From contig OZ020269.1 in NCBI GenBank assembly GCA_963971225.1, forward strand, positions 5,146,001 to 5,210,000: DNA of 64,000 nt, given 5' to 3'. Positions 1 to 13,269 of this stretch are shown here, piece by piece. A model generated the notes under the pieces. It saw only the letters and a list, made by a program, of their open reading frames with translations, did not search any database and was not told the DNA's origin. The DNA is from Melieria omissa (taxonomy: Eukaryota; Arthropoda; Insecta; Diptera; Ulidiidae). Position numbers and translations under genes: made by a program. The first letter of the stretch is position 1; each line of letters begins with the position of its first letter.

Positions 1-3000
1 ATTGCAGTTGTTCTGTTGCTGCTGTTGCTGGGCTGCAGGTGTACAGCAATTCTCATACTGCAAATGAGAAAATGGCGGTTTTAATTACAATTAGATGGAA
101 ATGCGCTCAAAATCCCACGTCACCAAGGTACACTGTGTTTGTGAGAAATGATAAAATAGTTATATGCACAAATAAAGTTGAACAACAGTTTTGCGCTGCG
201 CTTAAAGCACATCGAATGCGTAGAACGATTGGAAGTGAGCTGTGGTGCGCCCAACACTATAGGCCCAAACAATAGCTGACCGGGCGCCCAGTCGGACAGC
301 ACAGGATATTAGAAAAGCCACAGCGCGTTGCAGGGCATGTGACAGCGTAATGTGGCCGACTGCTGCATGACAGCGCACAATGACATATCGGGAATGCAGC
401 CGGAAGACAGCCGCACGCCGGCCTACTGCAGCGCAGCGCAGCGCACGAGCTAAAAATTGCCATGAGGAGAAGTGGAATGAGTGATGGACAGTTGGTGATG
501 ACACCGGCCAACATGAACGCGGCATTGTTGCTTCATGTGTTGATTGGCGCCGATGTGTTGATTTAGAAAATTTAACTTTTATTGTGCGTGCGTGTGAGTG
601 CGAATGGAGGCCTTGGGTTAGGCGCGTGTGACGTGCGAGAGGAAATGAGAAAAAGGGCGATAATGTGGAGGACCGAATAGGGGACATGTGTGTGTAATGT
701 TGCATAAATATTTTGAGACTCGGGCCGAGAGCGCAGTGTGATCGGACATGTTTGACTGAAATGACAGTTGGGAATTGAATTAAAAACAGACAAGGACTGA
801 AATATGAAGAGCGTGTTTTGCGAGTACATAGTTCTAAATGCTCGAAGATACTTAAAAATAGTGAATCAGTTTCAGTTGCTTTAGTTTACATATATGAAGA
901 ATATGAATATGTACGTCTTTTCTGAGCACACTTCTAGTCTAAATCATATATCATCGAAACACACGCTGCTTCCTTATGTATTCCAGTGTAGCATATTTGT
1001 AATATAAACATGAGTAATAATACGAATTTAGCAGTTCCAAGCACAGTGTCGTTGTTGGTTTTTCCGATTTTCCATAAATATGCAATTTTTCAGCACAAAC
1101 ACACACACACACAAATGCAAAACGTTGCACTACACATTTAGCCACATATTTATAAATTGCGGTAGATGGCTTTGTGTGCACCTCCACATTTGTATGTACA
1201 TATGTACATAGGTATGATATATATGCTTCGTATTCACCAAGGCGAGTGGGACTCCTGTTCCAGTCAGTTCCTGCTTCGGCTTCGGCTCCGGTGTTTGCCT
1301 CAGCTTCGGCCGTTGTTATTACTGCTGCTGTGTGTTTGTAGCTCGCAAACATTTTCTCAAGCACATTGCTCAATAATATAAACAAACTATAAACTGTTAA
1401 AGTTATCAATGTAGGCAACCACAGCAACTATGCTCACAACTGCACTTGCACAGCTTTTTGTGTATGTGTGAGTGTGTGTGCTGGGTTGCCGGAAAAGTGT
1501 AGAAACCCACACGTACACACACAAACAAACCTACTACAATTTGTGTATTTATGAGTCTTTAGCGTTGCGTGTGTGTTTGGTTTTTAATTTAATTTGGCAG
1601 CAAAGTGGCATTTATTGTCGCTGCCACAACGCACAAAAGTTGTAAATGTAATTTTAATTTCAACAACAGTTGTTTGGTTGGCGGGCCTCTCTTCTCTTCT
1701 GCGCTGTTTACTTTTGTCTTTTGCATACATTAAGGTATACAAATTTTCAATGAATACTTAAATACTTAAATGTTCACATTGGAAACGTAAAGTCACATAG
1801 AGGGAAATTTTAAGGCTGTCAGTCATAGGAAAAGCAAATGTAGTCGCAGTATGGTGCAGTTATTAATTTTAATTGATGGCAAAACTACTAATTTTCAAAT
1901 TCATGAGCGTGATTAGAATTTCTATTCAATAACTGGGAATAAGCAAATGAATAAAAAAGTCATTCTCTTCTCTTCGCAAGACCAAACCAGCTAAGCAAAT
2001 CCAGCTATAAAATACAGAAATGGCAAAAAATCTGAAAACTCAAGTTCAACTCTTGTTGTGAAGACTTTCAGTACTGATCTGAGTTATGGCTGCGGATATC
2101 TCACTTCCAATTTAACTGAGTAACGAGTTATTTAAAAACGAATCTTGCTAAAAGAGTTTTAATGCTTTCTCTGTGCACCAAAAGCATTTTTTTCTTTTGG
2201 AAAAATTCTTAAAATTATAATAAAAACACAACTCAACACACACAAACTTTCACAAGAATTCGACCTTTTTTCCGTGGCTGCAGTTGTTGGTTTTGTTGTT
2301 ATTGTTAAAAGCAGAAGCCCTATGGCGGTTTTTGCGTGCGGATCAAGCAAAGGAAAAAACGGAAAGAAACAAAGTAAAATAAAAAAATAAAAAGCGCAAA
2401 AAAACTTTGTTGAAGCATGAGACCGAAAAAAATGTAAACAAAATAAAATGTTAGCAAAGTAAATAAAATAAAAAGTAAAATGCTATTTATTTGTGTAGAT
2501 ATTGTTTCAAAGCTGGAGCAAACTATTTGAAATTCCCGAAAGTTTATTTGAAAAAGGTAGCAAGAAATGGAATGCACAAGGCGATTGACTGAAGTGAAAT
2601 GGCAACAACAAACAAATAGTTGCACGCTTTAATAAATGATTGACATAGCTGCTGCGGACATGCAACAATCCTCTAAGCATCCAAAAGTATCAACAACACA
2701 GAATGCAAAAAATGTCGCAGCAGTCTCACGCGCAACGGCACAGGGAGCTGCACACTGCGGCCCGAAATGCACGAGCGAACCGCATCCGAGATGAAAACGC
2801 TTGAACGGCAGTAAAGGCGACGTGTTGTGTGCGCATTGTTGCCGCCAGTGGGTGGCGCCGACAATGATAAACTCTTTTCGGCAACACGTGTGCCATTTCT
2901 CCCACGAGTACTGTCGCGAGCGTGAGTGAGCGGCATGCATGCACACAAAAGCGCCGCCAAAGTGAAGTCAAAAAACTTTCCAAATCCTGCGAGTACGCAA

Positions 3001-5870
3001 CAACAACAACAACAACGCGCTGAAATACCAAGTTTTGTGGCATTTTTCCGTCATTGCTCACTTTCGGAGCTGATTTTCGGGCGGTGTAAGTGAAGTGAAG
3101 TGAATGCGGCGGGGTGTACGTGAATCGCTTAAAAAAAGAATAGTGAAGGAACACGCAGCAGAAGAAGGCAAGAAAATTTGAATGCGTGCATTTGGCGATT
3201 CATTTCGTGGCATTTGCTTATTTCGCTTCGCTTTCTCATTTCTCGCCTTAAAACACCAGAACAGTGTTTGATATGAGTCTTTAGAGAAAATTTCGTTCTT
3301 AATCTTGCCTACTTCTAATCAGTGAGAGCCCTTATAGATGTAGATTTATTTATATGCATTTTTTACTAATTCCAGTTTTCGTTCAATTGATAACAAAAAT
3401 ATCAGTCTTCCCTTATAAAAATACTCACTATGTGGCAACTCTGTCTCTTTGACGCATCAGTTCTAAGTAGCACAACTTGGAGCAAATTTCAAAAGCTTTC
3501 AAAGAATTCTTTGATTGATGAAATTTCAAAAATGTAAATCCATGCTACCGTCTCGTCAATTATTTCAGTTACTTGTCTTGCGCCTCGTGCCCAGCAAATC
3601 ATTGAATTCATATTTTTCACTTCAGCTGACACGTCACATGCTTTTCAACTTGCAAACAAAAGCAAAAATTTGCCACAAAGAACATCAGAAAAAAATAACA
3701 AAAAGTACAAAAAAATCTTTTTTTAATCACCACACCATAAATTAACCCAGTTTTTTGTTGTTGTTCAAAGGCTGCTTCGTGCTCATCACACAGCCCATCA
3801 CATCTGTCCAGTCTCTCTGATATTGCTTATTATTGCTACTTTCTTCTTTTCTTCTTCGTCTTCTTCTGCCAACTGCCAACTGTGCAGCCATTGTTGTCCG
3901 CGCGCCAATTTGTGCTTCGTGCCTTCCATTCTTCTAATTAGTAATTTTCACTTTTTTACATATTTAACAGTTGGCACGTCCCAGCCGCGGCTTTTGTTAC
4001 AGGCTCGACTTGACCTGCCGCTGCACCGGCCTTCGTCCTGCTGGCCTTTCTCCGCCCATTTGTCAATTCATGTCCAAAAATAATGTGTATTAATCTGTAA
4101 ACGTGTTGCCAGCGCTTTTGCCTTGTGCCAGTGAGGACCGGTTTTTCGGTCGCGTTTGTATGTTTAGTTTCTTTTCTTTGTTGCTCACTGTTGGTTTCTG
4201 TCCTCCTTCGGTAAGCCCACACTTTACCTTTTTTTTATTAGCATTTATTGTTGTCATTATTTCTGGTCCGCTTGCACATTTCCTTGATCTTCTTTGGCTG
4301 TAATCTTTAATTTGGCGCCACTTCCGCAATAATTCATTCGTTTTGTTTTATTTGACTCTGCTTCATTGCCGCATTTTTCCGGTTTTGTGTTTGATTTTAT
4401 TTTTGGCGCATTGTTGTTATTTATCGGTTTTAAGTAGAAAACTTCAAAGCTACATTTTTCTTGTAAGGATTGCTTGGCATATCGGTTCGTTGGGCTTCAA
4501 TAGTTGAGGATTTTACTACAACAAACTGCGAAAATTCTTTCATTTAAATATAATTTAACTTATTATGATCAATTGTTCATAAAAATCTACCAGTTATTAC
4601 ATCAGCTGCATAATGTTTGAGTGCTTTGATTGTGTTTCGAATGCAATTTTTTAACAAACTCTCGGCAATAGAAAATAGTTTAATGCTTCAATTGATTGAT
4701 TTCTAATCGAACGAATTTTCAATGAATATTAATGTTGATATTTAATAATAATATTTATTCATAATATTTATTGTTATTAATATTTGTTGTAAATATTTAT
4801 TATTATTAAATAATATTTTCGATTAAAAGTTTGATGTAATCGAAGAAGGACAAAAGCAAATTTAAAGTCTGTAAATCTGTTTCAACTTTTGTCGACTACT
4901 GAACGAATTGTATGCAAAGTTTCATAGGAAAATGTCTTACGAATTGTTGTTATTTTCTTTGCTTTGTTGAAACCATATTTCGATTTTGCCAAATCAATTT
5001 TGCAAATAATGAAAACATTTTAATTGCATAAAATTGCCGAATTTCATGCAAAATACATAAAGTGATGTATGCATGAAAGTATGCAATGCTATTTTATACA
5101 AGTTTCTTAAATTGGAAACGATTTGTTTTGACGTAAATCACAGAAATCATTTTAAGCATAATTTTTCGCAAAAAACAAAACCAACAGTGAAACGAAATAC
5201 ACTATATGGAAATATTGGGTCATGCTATAAGTTTTATAAATTTTATACAAAAATTTAATTGAAAGTTAAGTTAATAATTGTAATAAATTTTTAATTTTTT
5301 ATTAAATTTAATAAATTTATATTAAAATATGATGTAGAAAAAGATCTCTACTCAAGTTGCTCAGAAAAAAGTATTTAAAATATAGTTGGGAATATCTTAT
5401 TGGAAGATCGATGCTCGGCGCCAACGCATCCAGCTCTCTATCGATTTTATATTTTTTAGAGGCTAAATTAAAACAAAAAAATACTTCTTAATAGGTTAGT
5501 TTTAAATGCATTTCATAAAATTAAAAATGAACTAAAGTTAAATTTCAAGATTGCAACTCAGCGGTTTGGGTTTGGGCGTTATTGAATCAGTTATCCGGTC
5601 CGTCAGAGCAAACAATTGTAAGTGTAGACCGATCAACTTTTCCGAAGATTTTCAATGGTTTCCAACTTTCCGCACCTATCGAAAGGTGAATTTCTAACGG
5701 CTGTCCATATGAGTGTAGTCAGTCAGACAATAGCGTGACGGCACAAAAATACACCATTTGCCAGTAAATGAATTTGCAATGCATCGCTCAGAACTCAATT
5801 ATGCGGCAAATTCTAAAAGCGCAGTTTGCTGAACACTCAACTGCATGCAAAATATAACGAAATTATGTTT

Positions 5871-5871
<1 letters not shown>
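1..5871. other. Non-coding stretch, no gene seen
   Basis: Intronic or intergenic DNA. Open frames here are short and low in complexity, and none has a protein-like composition joined to convincing splice sites. It holds a CA run near 1099-1113, a CAA run near 3000-3016, CTT-rich tracts near 3840-3870, and an AT-rich block at about 4735-4815 in which ATTTAATAATAAT-like sequence recurs in inverted orientation. I see no mobile element with defined ends. Confidence 0.6.
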
Positions 5872-5901
<30 letters not shown>

Positions 5902-5902
5902 C
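5872..5902. repeat. CA then AT dinucleotide microsatellite
   Basis: A short CA run passes directly into about eleven AT units. This compound microsatellite is likely to be length-polymorphic. No function is implied. Confidence 0.9.
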
Positions 5903-8900
5903 ATAAATGCATCATCATATACACAGAGTGTGTGAATGTAGGCGGAATTATGCATATTTAATATAGCAGAATTCTGCACGCCAAATTTGTGTCCGTACAC
6001 CACATACAGCGAGGACTGGGACTGTGCGTGTGTGTGTTTGTCGTATTTATGAAAATATTGTCTTCTCACAATATTTGCTGCACAGCCTAATAGCAACAGC
6101 AACGACAACAGCAACAGCAATAAATGGCAATTTTATAACAATAACAGTGAATAATTACTTGCGGTTATTCTGCCATAATCAGCAAATTCTGCCTGCTTGT
6201 CAGTTGTTATCTTTGCTGGTGGCCTATTTTCGGTTGGGCCGTAATTGCCGCTTGCTGTTTTTGCCAGCAATTAAAATAATATTTTACATTATTTCGCTCA
6301 GCGAACCGTTTGATGATGGATGGCGCGCTGCGGCGCCGAGCCGAGCGAAATTTCATCGGGACGCAACACGGACCCGGACACGGAGCAGAGGTCACAAATG
6401 CGCTTTGAAATTTTCAGCGTGCGACGGCGTTAATTTGCCGGCTTTGCCAAACAAAACAATGTAATGTTTGTTGTTGTTGCAATTCAGTTTGCCTCAGTTC
6501 AGTTAAGTTCAGTTTGAGCAATTAAACTAGATTGAATGTTTTGCGGCCAGAGCCAAAAGCCAAAAGTGTTTGCGAATTGATTTTGTGACTCGCTGCGTCG
6601 CCGCGGGGTTCAAAGTGGAGGCGTAAATTTACCGCGAGCGTGGGCGGAGTGCGAACGTGTCGCGGCAGCAGCAGCAATAATCAAACTCAAGTCTTATGTA
6701 ATTACCCTTTAAACAGCTCGAGGCCGCAGCGTCTTTCTTGGAATTTACACAAATGCGAAAATGTCGCATTGACTGGGAACAGCTCCACTGCAATGGCATC
6801 CTTTCTCAGCCAAGTGAATTTATTTTGCTTGGTCCCATGTGCAGACGATGTAATTTAATTTTCACTTTTACCGCATCATCAGCACCAATGACGATGCGCC
6901 GATAGCAGCAGCGCCGCTGGCCAAATTGTCAGCAACATTATCGCAACCATATTTGCTGTAGTTGGTCCGTATATTTTTGACTGCTTGCCAGTTACTACTC
7001 AAATAGCGTCCAACACCTTTTTTTGCAATTTTCAGCATTGCATATACAACAACAATGTACATACCACAGCAACACCAACAATTGCCAAGGTAACTTATCT
7101 TGAATTGCTTTTGCGCCCTTCTGCCCGTTCGGAATCTCTGCCGCCCCCCCTCGTCCTCTCTTTTCCTGTCGCCCCGCTGACTTACGCGCGTTGCGTCCTT
7201 CGTGTTGCATTCTTTTGTTGCAATTTTCATTTCCTTTTCAAATTTTAATTTCATTTAGCCAGCGGCGTTACAGCGACCCACCTCAAGTGCAGACAGCGCC
7301 CGCCTTGTCGTCAGTGTGCGCGTCGTTACCAGCACTTGTAACTTGCAGCACAATGTGTTTTGTTGTTATACGGTAAAAACACACACACACACACATACAT
7401 TTCCGCATCCTGTGAGGTACTTTTCAAGAATGCGCTCGGGTGGCAACGCTGATAGGTTGCCGCGGCGCTGGCTGCCCTGACGGCAGCTGTGGCGTACTCA
7501 GTGTCGGCTGTGCGCTTGTTGCAATTTATTTCACACGTGCCACACTCGCATTGCGGCAGGACTTTGTCACACAATGTGCACGCACGCGCACTGCAACGAC
7601 CAACAACAACAACAGCAACATGAACGGCGGCAACATAAAAGCGAATTCCAGCTGCAATTGTCGTATTGCGTCCGTTAGGTGGAACTTTTGCTCTTCGTTG
7701 CACTGCAGTCGGTCTATAAAAGGAACGAAGCTCACACGCACATACACACACACACACAAACACACTGACATGCGAATAGAACTTTGTGCATCGAGTGCAG
7801 GAAACAAAAGAAGCATAAAATTAGACATAGAGCAATAGAAAGATAAAGAAAACATAAATGGGGATCACCATTGAAATTTCAGCGAAATTGCACTCGAGCC
7901 GCTGTGGGTAGTCGCTTTGAAATGTTGCCAGCTCACTTGGGGCCAACTAAAAAGCGTTGAAAATAGCAGAAACAAATCATTGGTTATTCAATGTGTCTCA
8001 CATGTGCCACAAAGATGTAGCTATGAAAAAAGAAACAACTTCGGTACTGTGAAGGTGCCGCTCTGCGTTTTGACCACTTTGAAGCCAAAGGACATTTTTA
8101 TGTAAGTATAGCATTTGTATTGGAAGCCTTAAAATGGAGATAAGACAAAATTGAAATTTTATTAAAGTGAGCTGGTTGACCTACAAGGTATTTTTTACCA
8201 GCAGACTTTTACGTCAAATTCCAACATTTATTGCCCAAGTCAGACTTCGAAGTTCTCTAAGTGCAAAAATTACTTCATCTTTTATCATTTTCAACCGACT
8301 ATATATAATAAAAATATGTATTTGTAGGTTTAATTATAAGATCGCTGGGATTCTTGTTCGCTTCTCCACATGTTTAGTTAATCGTTGAGAATTGGTTGGG
8401 AAAAGATCAGAGTGGAGTTGGGAATCAAGTTTTTTCAAACTCATTAATCATTTAGATTAATGAGTTTGAAAGTTATTTAGAAGCTCCAAAAATCCATGCA
8501 AGCCTAAAGTTTAAAGCCCGAGATACTTTACAGACGTTGATAAACTTGTGGGGGCCTTTGTTACTGGGTTTTGTATCCACGCATCCACACTGCAGTCTCT
8601 GCAGAATTTCACAATATAACCTAAAATAATTTACATACATACACACAAAATATTCTACTACAAATATTTGTGTTCGTGTATGTGTATGGATGTGTCGCTC
8701 ATGGCTAATTGTTGGCTAATCTAAATTACGTATACGACCGGGTGGGTTGCCGGCATTTGCGCTCAACTCAACTCAATTTCGCAGCCCAATGAAAACATGC
8801 ATACATATGTGTGTGTGTTTGTTCCTGTATGAGCCTGTCGGCTAATAAAACTGAAAATAATTAATTTCTCTAATAAACTGCCACGTACGTACAGCATCAA

Positions 8901-10424
8901 TTGGCCTCGTCACGAGACGAAATTGAGGAACACGTAGCCGCTTCCCTCGGCATGGACACGTACGAGCGCGCAGAGCACACACCAGAGCACAGTCGAAAGC
9001 GCAAATTATTAAAACTTGGCACTTCCTGCACAAACAATTTCCTTACATGCAATTAAATTAAGCAAAGAGCTGGCAGCGGTGGGCGAGTGAAGCGGCGCAA
9101 ACGAGAAAGTTTCATGTCAAAATGTTGCTGACCGCTGCAGTGCTGCCAGCGACAAATGTGTACGCGTAGCCGAAAATGTTGACGACCGACGACGATGATG
9201 GCAGCGGCGCATCGACCCGAGCTACTGGCTCGTAGTTAACTTTGTTGTTGTGTCTATGTTGTTCTCCGTTAAGGTGCACAGTGCTGTCCTGCTTGACGTC
9301 ACCACTCAGCAGTTTCAGTTGGTGTTGTTCATGTTGTGTTAGGTCGTTTTTTGGCCACTTGCTGTTCTAGCGGTAAATAACAGTGTTGCCGCTTGTCGCA
9401 CGGTTGTTGTAAACACACGCGTATTGTTAGGAGTATTGCTGCGAGTGCGAGTGTGTGTGAATTTTTTTGCAAATATTTGCAAAATAGATCGTTCTGCGTA
9501 TTTTAGGTTATGTGCATTGCTGCGCCGCTCAAAATTTTTGCAGGCTGGCCATACAAACAGCAACTACAAAACTTGCAAACTAAAAAAAAACACCAGCAGC
9601 AACAGCAAAATCAACATAATTTTCAGCAGCAGTAGCAGCAGTTGTCGTAGGCGCTCGCCTTGCCCGGCGTAACGCAATTTAATGCTCAAAGTTATGAAGT
9701 TGCACACGAACACGTACACACAACTGACGCCATCTATGATGTATGCATGCATGCAGACGCAACATGCGACACCAGTCCAACATCGTCGCAGAAGCCACTG
9801 CGAAACCTGCAAAATGAAGACAGATGCTATGTGCAGCGGCTTGTTGCACATGTTGTCGCTGTAAGGCTGCATTGCTATTTTTGTAGTAGTAAACGAAATA
9901 CGTAGTGTGCTGTGCGCACAAAACGAGATTATGCAACATTTTAATCATTTTTACAAATAATTGACTGTCGACGACGCGCTCGTCGTGACATGAGCAGACT
10001 TTTCAAGTGATGAATTTATGGCTGAATGACTGCACAACAGTGTACGAGCTGAATGACAGCGGCGTCAAGTAAAGCAATGCGCTTCCGTAGAATTTCATCT
10101 CGAAAGCTTTTTGAACAAAAATTAATTTGTTGAAAGATTAAATTTTGTTTGGTGCATTGAGCAAAGGTTTTTGCATTTAGCAAAGCAATTTGTCATTCAC
10201 TGCAACTGCTTGCTTTGAGAACGAGCTGATCAATAAGTGCAGTTTCGTTGAATGAAAATGTCCAAGTTTGATGGATTTTTAATTATTTATTTATTTTTTA
10301 AATATTTATTGATGGGATGGAATTACGGATGGAAACATTATCTTAATGTAGTTGGTATGTCTTTATGCTTCTATTTTTTATTTATTATTTCTGTCCAAAT
10401 GAGGTCACGCCAGGTCAAATTTAC
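5903..10424. other. Non-coding stretch with microsatellites and one perfect hairpin
   Basis: No coding region can be supported. CA runs lie at about 7379-7395 and 7744-7759. A TATAAAAG match at 7714-7721 has no open gene downstream and is not called a promoter. A perfect 17-bp hairpin at 8433-8471 is listed separately. The rest is ordinary mixed-composition sequence with CAA/GTT and TG tracts. Confidence 0.6.
8433..8471. repeat. Perfect 17-bp inverted repeat (hairpin)
   Basis: The left arm 8433-8449 (TTTCAAACTCATTAATC) is the exact reverse complement of 8455-8471, with a five-base loop at 8450-8454. The pairing stops abruptly on both sides. It is too short for a usual animal microRNA precursor and lacks a U-tract terminator. 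It could extrude as a cruciform or be the remains of a collapsed inverted duplication. No flanking target duplication is evident. Confidence 0.85.
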
Positions 10425-10500
10425 TTAACCCTTTACACGGTACAGTTGCATATTTGCAACCAACCGTAAATTTGCCCGCAATTTCGGAAGAAATTATCAA
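10425..10500. mobile_element. Possible single end of a TTAA-flanked element
   Basis: TTAA at 10425-10428 is followed by CCCTTTACACGGTACA and then GTTGCATATTTGCAAC, a near-palindrome of six-base arms around TATT. The layout (TTAA, a CC-starting terminus, then a subterminal palindrome) resembles the better supported elements at 51401-54797 and 63329-63855. I could not find a matching opposite end, so this may be a truncated copy or chance. Confidence 0.25.
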
Positions 10501-12108
10501 AACGACTTTTTTTTTTTAATATGCAACGTTCCTTTTTTTGAAATACTGGCATTAATAGTGTGAAAAAGTAGCTAAATTTCACTTGACCGCACTTATTTTA
10601 CTGTTTTTGCGCATTTATTTTAGTAAAACAAAGAGAACAAGAGAGAAAATGTAACGAAAAGTACGAATAAGCACAAAAGTTACCTTTCCAGTCAAAAGTC
10701 TAAACTTCAGCCATCTAATCGTGAAAATGCCTCTATTTTCAACAAATCATAAAAATGTTTATGCTCCTAATATCATAAACTATATAGTCCTAACTAGCTT
10801 CACCAATGCCACTAATTAACCTGCGAGCGGTCGTACATTTAATAACGAAACATTGAAATAATTTGCTTACGTGCCATCGCTCATGAAAAGTTATGCGAAA
10901 AGTGGGAATTTTAGCACTGTCCCAACCAGCTGAGTTATGTGCATGTTACATAAAAACGCAAATGAAAATAAAAATAACTTGCTAAATAATGAACTGCATC
11001 CCCCGTGGCGTATGAGTGACCCGCAATACATGTGCACAGCTGGTAATAACAACAATTTTTTATCGCAAAATATTTGCAAACAATTTCGCCATTCAACACT
11101 TTGCTGTTGCTGCCACTGCTGCGGCCGGGCGATAATTTATCGCTCTTCACTGCACTTCACATCATCGAGACTATCGTCCGCACAGCCAACGGAGCGGAGA
11201 GTGTAAAAACGCCGCCGCCAGCAAAAAAGGCCAAAACGAAAACGCACAGCGAAAAAGTGCGCTTAATCCTTTGACACTTTGTGGAATTAATCAATTCTGT
11301 CCATTAGCGCTTTAGTTGGTGGTGCGACGAAAGGCAATCAAAGAGATGAATGAGTGCCCGGCGAAGAAGCGTAAAGCATGGGCGCTCGAAAGGTCGACGG
11401 GGGCCGAAAGCGAATGAAATGCCATTTCTTGATGCGGCGTGCTTGCCACAGCCACACTGCCCATGACATCGACTTTAACGGCGACAGCAGCAGTAACAGC
11501 CACGACAACAGCAAAAACAGCAACAACAACAGGTCAACAGCGTCGATGCCAAATTATGCACAGGCTGCCGACTAAAAGGAATTTGCTGTGTGCGCAATTA
11601 GTGCGCGATGCCTGCGCCTTCGTATCTTTGGGGCGCAGTCAAAGACCAACAACAACAACAACAGGAACAAAAACAACAGAATGAACGCGGCGAGCTGGAG
11701 AATGCTGTTTGACGTTCGCGTTGATGGCTGCAAAACAAGGAGCACTACAACAAAAAATGGTCGTCTTGTCAAATTTGAGTGATAAATGTGCCGCTTCATA
11801 ATTTCCGCGCTGCGCGTCCGCCCGACAGTTTTGCTTTCCGTTTAAATTTGCCTTTAGTTTTTTCCTTCGCTCGCGTCATTACAATGTTTGCGTGTTTACT
11901 CGGATCAGTGGAATCCTTTACTTCCGTCCGCACCTCTTGGCCGTCCCCGGCGACTGTTTTTTGTGATCATTTGTGTTTATCGCGACATTTTGTTATAATT
12001 AAATAGATGCGCCTTTGCGTGAAATGAATTGGCGCTCGCTTGTCAGTGAGTCAGTGTTGCGTTTAATTGTCAACATAACGAGGAGAACATTTAAAAGCGG
12101 CTTTGGGC
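10501..12108. other. Non-coding stretch, no gene seen
   Basis: No supported coding region. The part near 11460-11680 is rich in CAG/CAA triplets, which create long open frames of Ser/Thr/Asn on one strand and Leu/Val on the other. These are composition artefacts. I see no mobile element ends. Confidence 0.55.
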
Positions 12109-12631
12109 TAGTCGGGTGTTTCTTTGACTATTTTGTATTAGAAAATATAAAAAGTAAAACAAAAGAGTTTAATTCTAACGTTTGGAATAAAGAGTGAAAT
12201 TCATAAAATTAGTTTTTTATTGAATAAAATAAAAATCCAAAAAATATTGCAAGTGTATTTTAAATAAATTGTTTTGTTAAACATAGAAAATTGCACTGTT
12301 TTTTACTTTCTTGGTTTCCCCTCAACTTTAATGTCATTTTAAGCATTGTTGCGCTTTAGACTACTTTTAGTCGGTTTTTTGTTTGTTACTATTTTTGAGA
12401 AGAAAAAAAAACTAAACAAAAGAGTTTAACTCTAACGTTTGGGATAAAAAGTGAAATTCACAAATTATTTTGTTTTTTAATTAATAAAATAAAAATCCAA
12501 AAATTATCGCAAGTGTGTTTTAAATAAATTGTTAAACATAGAAAGTTGCACTGTTTTTTGCTTTCTTGGTTTTCTCTCAACTTTTATGTTATTTTCCATG
12601 CATTGTTGTTGTTGCTTTAGATTACTTTTGC
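12109..12631. repeat. Imperfect tandem duplication, about 257-bp unit
   Basis: Copy 1 (about 12109-12365) and copy 2 (about 12366-12631) share long blocks in the same order at a constant offset of about 257 bases. Examples are AACAAAAGAGTTTAA, AATAAAATAAAAATCCAAAAA, and the stretch from TTTTAAATAAATTGTT to CTTTCTTGGTTT. Identity looks to be above 80% with small indels. No coding capacity is seen. This is a local segmental duplication in AT-rich DNA. Confidence 0.85.
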
Positions 12632-13187
12632 GGCACTTGCAGACATTGCACTGAAATGAATGAGCAAATGTGCTTGGCGCTAATTGCATTACGTAGGCGA
12701 CACGTAGCGCCGACGCTGTACGCTTTTGTGCCGTGCAGTATTCCTTCCGCTTCCGCTCGTAGGTGGCGCACAGCTTCCGCTAATGTGCCGTTTCAAAGCG
12801 GCTGATGCAGAAGCATTTGAAAGCAAGCAGTGATAAAGTGGTAATAAAGAAAAGCTTGTAAAAAACAAAAAGGACGCGCAGCCGGAGGAGGACAATGAGA
12901 ATGAACAAGCAGCACCGCGAAAGGGGAAGAGCCGAACATGAACAGTATTTTTCTTGTTGTTGATAGCAGCGGCAGCGAAAAAGTTTGAAAAGTTTGCGCA
13001 ATTTAAAAGACAAAGTGCTCTTTTTTCACTTTTCCTCAATCCGCCGCGTTTTTCTTTGCTGTCTTTTATTGTGTGCCGCATTTCGTGCGGTTTTTTAGTG
13101 CCTTCGTGTGTTGATTGCCATTCGTTTTGGGCTCTCTGCCATTTCGCCACAATCTAACGGGGTTTTCCCTTGTTGTTTTTGGATTAA

Positions 13188-13269
13188 CCCTTTCCGACAT
13201 GAAAATAAACCTGGCTGTATGAATTGTATGGGCTGTAGTCCAATATATTGAACATTGTGACTGAAAGGG
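13188..13269. mobile_element. 82-bp TTAA-flanked miniature element (piggyBac-like ends)
   Basis: TTAA occurs at 13184-13187 and at 13270-13273. The DNA between begins CCCTTTC and ends GAAAGGG, a 7-bp perfect terminal inverted repeat. A TTAA target duplication with CCC...GGG ends is typical of piggyBac-superfamily elements. The interior has no coding capacity. The piece is very short, so chance or extreme internal deletion are both possible. Confidence 0.45.

Noticed and set aside
7711..7721. TATAAAAG box as a promoter
   Set aside because: No gene-like frame or initiator downstream; such matches are expected by chance at this AT content. The same applies to 25263-25270 and 37363-37372.
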